Position numbers and translations under genes: made by a program | Notes under the pieces: model-generated | The model's input: only the letters and a program-made list of their open reading frames with translations | Told to the model about the DNA's origin: nothing | The model's database searches: none | Shown: in pieces, positions 40,829 to 42,936 of the stretch | How positions within the stretch are numbered: the stretch's first letter is position 1 | Layout: every line of letters begins with the position of its first letter | NCBI GenBank assembly: GCA_030146915.1 | Contig: JASLAT010000024.1 | Span: forward strand, 1 to 42,936 | DNA: 42,936 bases | Origin: Tissierellales bacterium | Lineage (GTDB): Bacteria > Bacillota > Clostridia > Tissierellales > Tissierellaceae | Direction of reading: 5' to 3'

Positions 40829-42016
40829 ATGAAAGACAAAATTATGAAATTGATTGAAAATTATGAAAAAGAATTTATTGATATAAGCCAGTACATATAT
40901 GAAAATCCGGAATTAGGATTTGAAGAATATAAATCATCTAAGGCTCATATAGATCTTCTTAAAAAACATAACTTTCAAGTAGAGGAAAATTATCTTGGAT
41001 TTGATACAGCTTTTAAGGCAGTTTATCAAGGTAAAAAGTCTGGACCTAATATAGCTTATTTAGTAGAATATGATGCTTTACCTGATATAGGCCATGGGTG
41101 TGGACATAACCTTTTAGGTACTACAAGTTCTGCAGCAGGTATAGTTTTAAGATATCTTGTAGATGAAATAGGTGGAAATGTTTATGTTTTTGGAACTCCG
41201 GCGGAAGAAACAAGTGGAGTTAAAGTAGATATGGTGGAAGAAGGAAGTTTTGATAATATAGATATAGCAATGATGGCCCATCCGAACCATGGTAATAGAA
41301 AAAGTGGAGGCTCTATGGATTTATATCCAGTGGAATTTATATTTACTGGAAAATCTTCACATGCAGCAGCTGCACCTGAAAGAGGTATAAATGCTTTAGA
41401 TGCTTGTATTCAAACTTTTAATAATATAAATGCTCTAAGAGAACATATAAGAGAAACAAGTAGAATACATGGAATAATAACAGAGGGTGGTTTAGCAGCT
41501 AATATTGTTCCAGAAAGAGCTGTTGCACAGTTTTATATAAGAACTCCAGAAGTGGGTTATATAGATGAGTTAAAAGAAAAAGTTATAAATTGTGCTAAAG
41601 CTGCGGCATTAGCTACAGGGGCAAAATTAGAACTAAATAATTTTGAAAAACCTTATAGAGCCTTGGTTACAAATAAAACTTTATCAGACTTATATGATGA
41701 AAAGTTAAGAAGTCTAGGTGTAGAGGACATACAAGAATCAGATTCTACAGGATCTTTAGACATGGGAAATGTAAGCCAGGTTTGCCCTTCGATTCATCCT
41801 TACTTTGACATTATAGGACCTGGAAAGAAGAGGGTCGCTAGTCATACAAAAGAATTTGCAGATAGTACATTGAAAGGCCCAGCACATGATGGAATGAAAA
41901 AAGCTATATATGCTTTAGTTGCTAGTGCAGTAGATGTAATAGTTGATAAGGATTTATTAAAACAAATAAAGGATGAATTTCAAAATTTTAAAGATATGCT
42001 TGAAGAAGAGAAATAG
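40829..42016 (+). CDS. M20-family amidohydrolase (AbgB/aminoacylase-like)
   Basis: The frame opens at TTG 40814 inside the ribosome binding site GGGAGGGG; ATG 40829 is the start, giving 395 residues. It is an M20D-type metallo-amidohydrolase: YIYENPELGFEEYKSS, the zinc ligands in GHGCGHNLLGTTSSAA, GTPAEETSGVK (catalytic Glu), AMMAHPNHGN, and the dimerisation domain FTGKSSHAAAAPERGINALDA. The closest recognisable group is p-aminobenzoyl-glutamate hydrolase subunit B and related acyl-amino-acid hydrolases; the substrate is not certain. Monocistronic. Confidence 0.9.
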   Translation: MKDKIMKLIENYEKEFIDISQYIYENPELGFEEYKSSKAHIDLLKKHNFQVEENYLGFDTAFKAVYQGKKSGPNIAYLVEYDALPDIGHGCGHNLLGTTSSAAGIVLRYLVDEIGGNVYVFGTPAEETSGVKVDMVEEGSFDNIDIAMMAHPNHGNRKSGGSMDLYPVEFIFTGKSSHAAAAPERGINALDACIQTFNNINALREHIRETSRIHGIITEGGLAANIVPERAVAQFYIRTPEVGYIDELKEKVINCAKAAALATGAKLELNNFEKPYRALVTNKTLSDLYDEKLRSLGVEDIQESDSTGSLDMGNVSQVCPSIHPYFDIIGPGKKRVASHTKEFADSTLKGPAHDGMKKAIYALVASAVDVIVDKDLLKQIKDEFQNFKDMLEEEK

Positions 42017-42023
42017 ATAAATT

Positions 42024-42054
42024 AAAAAGGTAGCCAAAATTTGGCTACCTTTTT
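42024..42054. terminator. Bidirectional terminator
   Basis: AAAAAGGTAGCCAAA with TTTGGCTACCTTTTT around a central A, between the convergent amidohydrolase and DMT transporter genes. Confidence 0.9.
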
Positions 42055-42061
42055 CTTATTC

Positions 42062-42936
42062 TTATGTATTTGATTTTCTTAAAAATTTCCATTTGGTTTC
42101 TGCTGTAATAATAGCTATAAAGATTGTTATGCAGCCTATTAAAAGTCTAAGTGTAAACTCTTCTTTTAGAAAAATGACAGAAAACAAAGTACCAAAAACG
42201 GACTCTAAACTCAGTAATATTGCAGCATGGGTTGAGGTTGTATACTTTTGAGCAACATTTTGTATTCCGAATGCTAAAATAGTACTTATAAGTGACATAT
42301 ATCCTATGGACTTAGCTACTTCTGTACTTACAGGTTTAAATTCTATTTTGAATATTAAACAACTTATAAAAGAAAGAACCGCTACAGTAGCAAACTGAAC
42401 CACTGTTAATACTATAGGATCATGATCTTTAGCAAAATGACCTATACTTATAATGTGAAAAGCAAAGAAAACAGCACATATCAAAGTTAGGAAGTCACCT
42501 AGCCCCATAGTTAAATCTTTTTTTAAACTTATAATCCCAATTCCTACAAAACATAGTATAGCTGCGAACATTTCAAAGTTATCTGGTTTCTTTTTAGTTA
42601 AGGCCCAGTATATAAAAGGAACCATAACTACGTTACTTGCAGTTATAAATGCCTGTTTACTAACCGTCGTATATAGTAAACCTACGGTCTGTGTAATAAA
42701 AGCAGCAAACATAAAAAGTCCGATTATAATACCTGCTTTTAAGTCAGAAGAATTTGCTCTTTTCATATTTTTAAAAAATAAAAGTCCCATCAAAACTGCT
42801 GACAAGGTGAATCTTAAAAATGTTAGATAAATTGGATCTATTAAATCCAAAGTATTTTTAGTTATTATGAAGCCCCCACCCCAAAGCATTGCAACAAGTA
42901 ATAGTCCTAAATCGGCCATTAATGTTTTCTTTTTAT
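42062..42936 (-). CDS. DMT-superfamily transporter (EamA), 5' end probably beyond the window
   Basis: A ten-helix drug/metabolite transporter with two EamA repeats: LLLVAMLWGGGFIITKNTLDL at the start, FLRFTLSAVLMGLLFFKN, and the second repeat ending in AILLSLESVFGTLFSVIFLKEEFT. At least 285 residues are visible. The ATG at 42919 has no ribosome binding site, and the frame continues upstream as KKKTL, the usual short basic leader of this family, so the true start most likely lies past the right edge. The substrate is unknown. Confidence 0.85.
   Translation of the reverse strand, partial: KKKTLMADLGLLLVAMLWGGGFIITKNTLDLIDPIYLTFLRFTLSAVLMGLLFFKNMKRANSSDLKAGIIIGLFMFAAFITQTVGLLYTTVSKQAFITASNVVMVPFIYWALTKKKPDNFEMFAAILCFVGIGIISLKKDLTMGLGDFLTLICAVFFAFHIISIGHFAKDHDPIVLTVVQFATVAVLSFISCLIFKIEFKPVSTEVAKSIGYMSLISTILAFGIQNVAQKYTTSTHAAILLSLESVFGTLFSVIFLKEEFTLRLLIGCITIFIAIITAETKWKFLRKSNT

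Noticed and set aside
1..42936. CRISPR array, mobile element, prophage or tRNA/rRNA genes
   Set aside because: No regularly spaced repeats, transposase or integrase frames, phage structural genes or tRNA cloverleaf sequences were seen; gene content and codon use are uniform.

Overview
The window reads as an ordinary chromosomal segment of a low-GC, strictly anaerobic Gram-positive bacterium (Clostridia/Tissierellia-like). The signs are heavy ATA/TTA/AGA codon use, strong AGGAGG ribosome binding sites, many short hairpin-plus-T-run terminators, a CIRCE element, a B12-dependent ribonucleotide reductase and arginine/peptide catabolism genes. The genus cannot be fixed by eye. There are no rRNA or tRNA genes, no CRISPR array, no transposase and no phage genes. 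Genes are packed in small operons, and most intergenic gaps hold a bidirectional terminator.

Layout. 1-3.4 kb: the end of a membrane protein, then a MoxR - DUF58 - DUF4129-type membrane protein operon. 3.4-7.7 kb: YjbQ, a histidine phosphatase, an unknown membrane-anchored protein, a DMT exporter with an acetyltransferase, an ECF transporter S component resembling alpha-ribazole (CblT-type) transporters, and a lipoprotein. 7.7-8.64 kb: a 919-base stretch with no protein gene. It holds two tandem cobalamin riboswitches, each with its own intrinsic terminator, followed by an apparently unannotated structured RNA of about 195 nt with its own terminator. 8.6-11.1 kb: a Fur/PerR-family regulator, an acetamidase/formamidase and a single-cysteine peroxiredoxin with operator-like repeats at its promoter. 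11.2-17 kb: DegV, HtpG (Hsp90) under a CIRCE operator, a DUF445 protein and two FMN reductase paralogues. 17-26.8 kb: class II ribonucleotide reductase with NrdR-like boxes, a DUF1576 membrane protein, a SWIM-SNF2 helicase, an ECF sigma factor with its probable anti-sigma partner, and a dicarboxylate/amino-acid symporter. 26.9-33.8 kb: a PgpA-like protein, M20 peptidase plus arginase, nitroreductase plus RNase H, dCMP deaminase, and MscL - patatin - Nudix. 33.8-42.9 kb: a MATE exporter, an NCS2 purine permease, a HelD-like helicase, glycerol dehydrogenase, an M20 amidohydrolase and a second DMT exporter running off the right edge.

Two themes link the genes. The first is vitamin B12: a possible cobamide-precursor transporter, two cobalamin riboswitches and a B12-dependent reductase. 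The riboswitches control no visible protein gene; what lies downstream is a compact RNA with three exposed CCCCU motifs, the kind seen in Gram-positive small RNAs that bind Shine-Dalgarno sequences. This is the best candidate for something undescribed. The second theme is stress control: a PerR-like regulator, a peroxiredoxin with repeated GTAAY-N-RTTAY sites, and an htpG promoter that carries both a CIRCE element and a second palindrome.

Several start codons were reassigned from ribosome binding site spacing and differ from the longest open frame; each case is explained in its entry.
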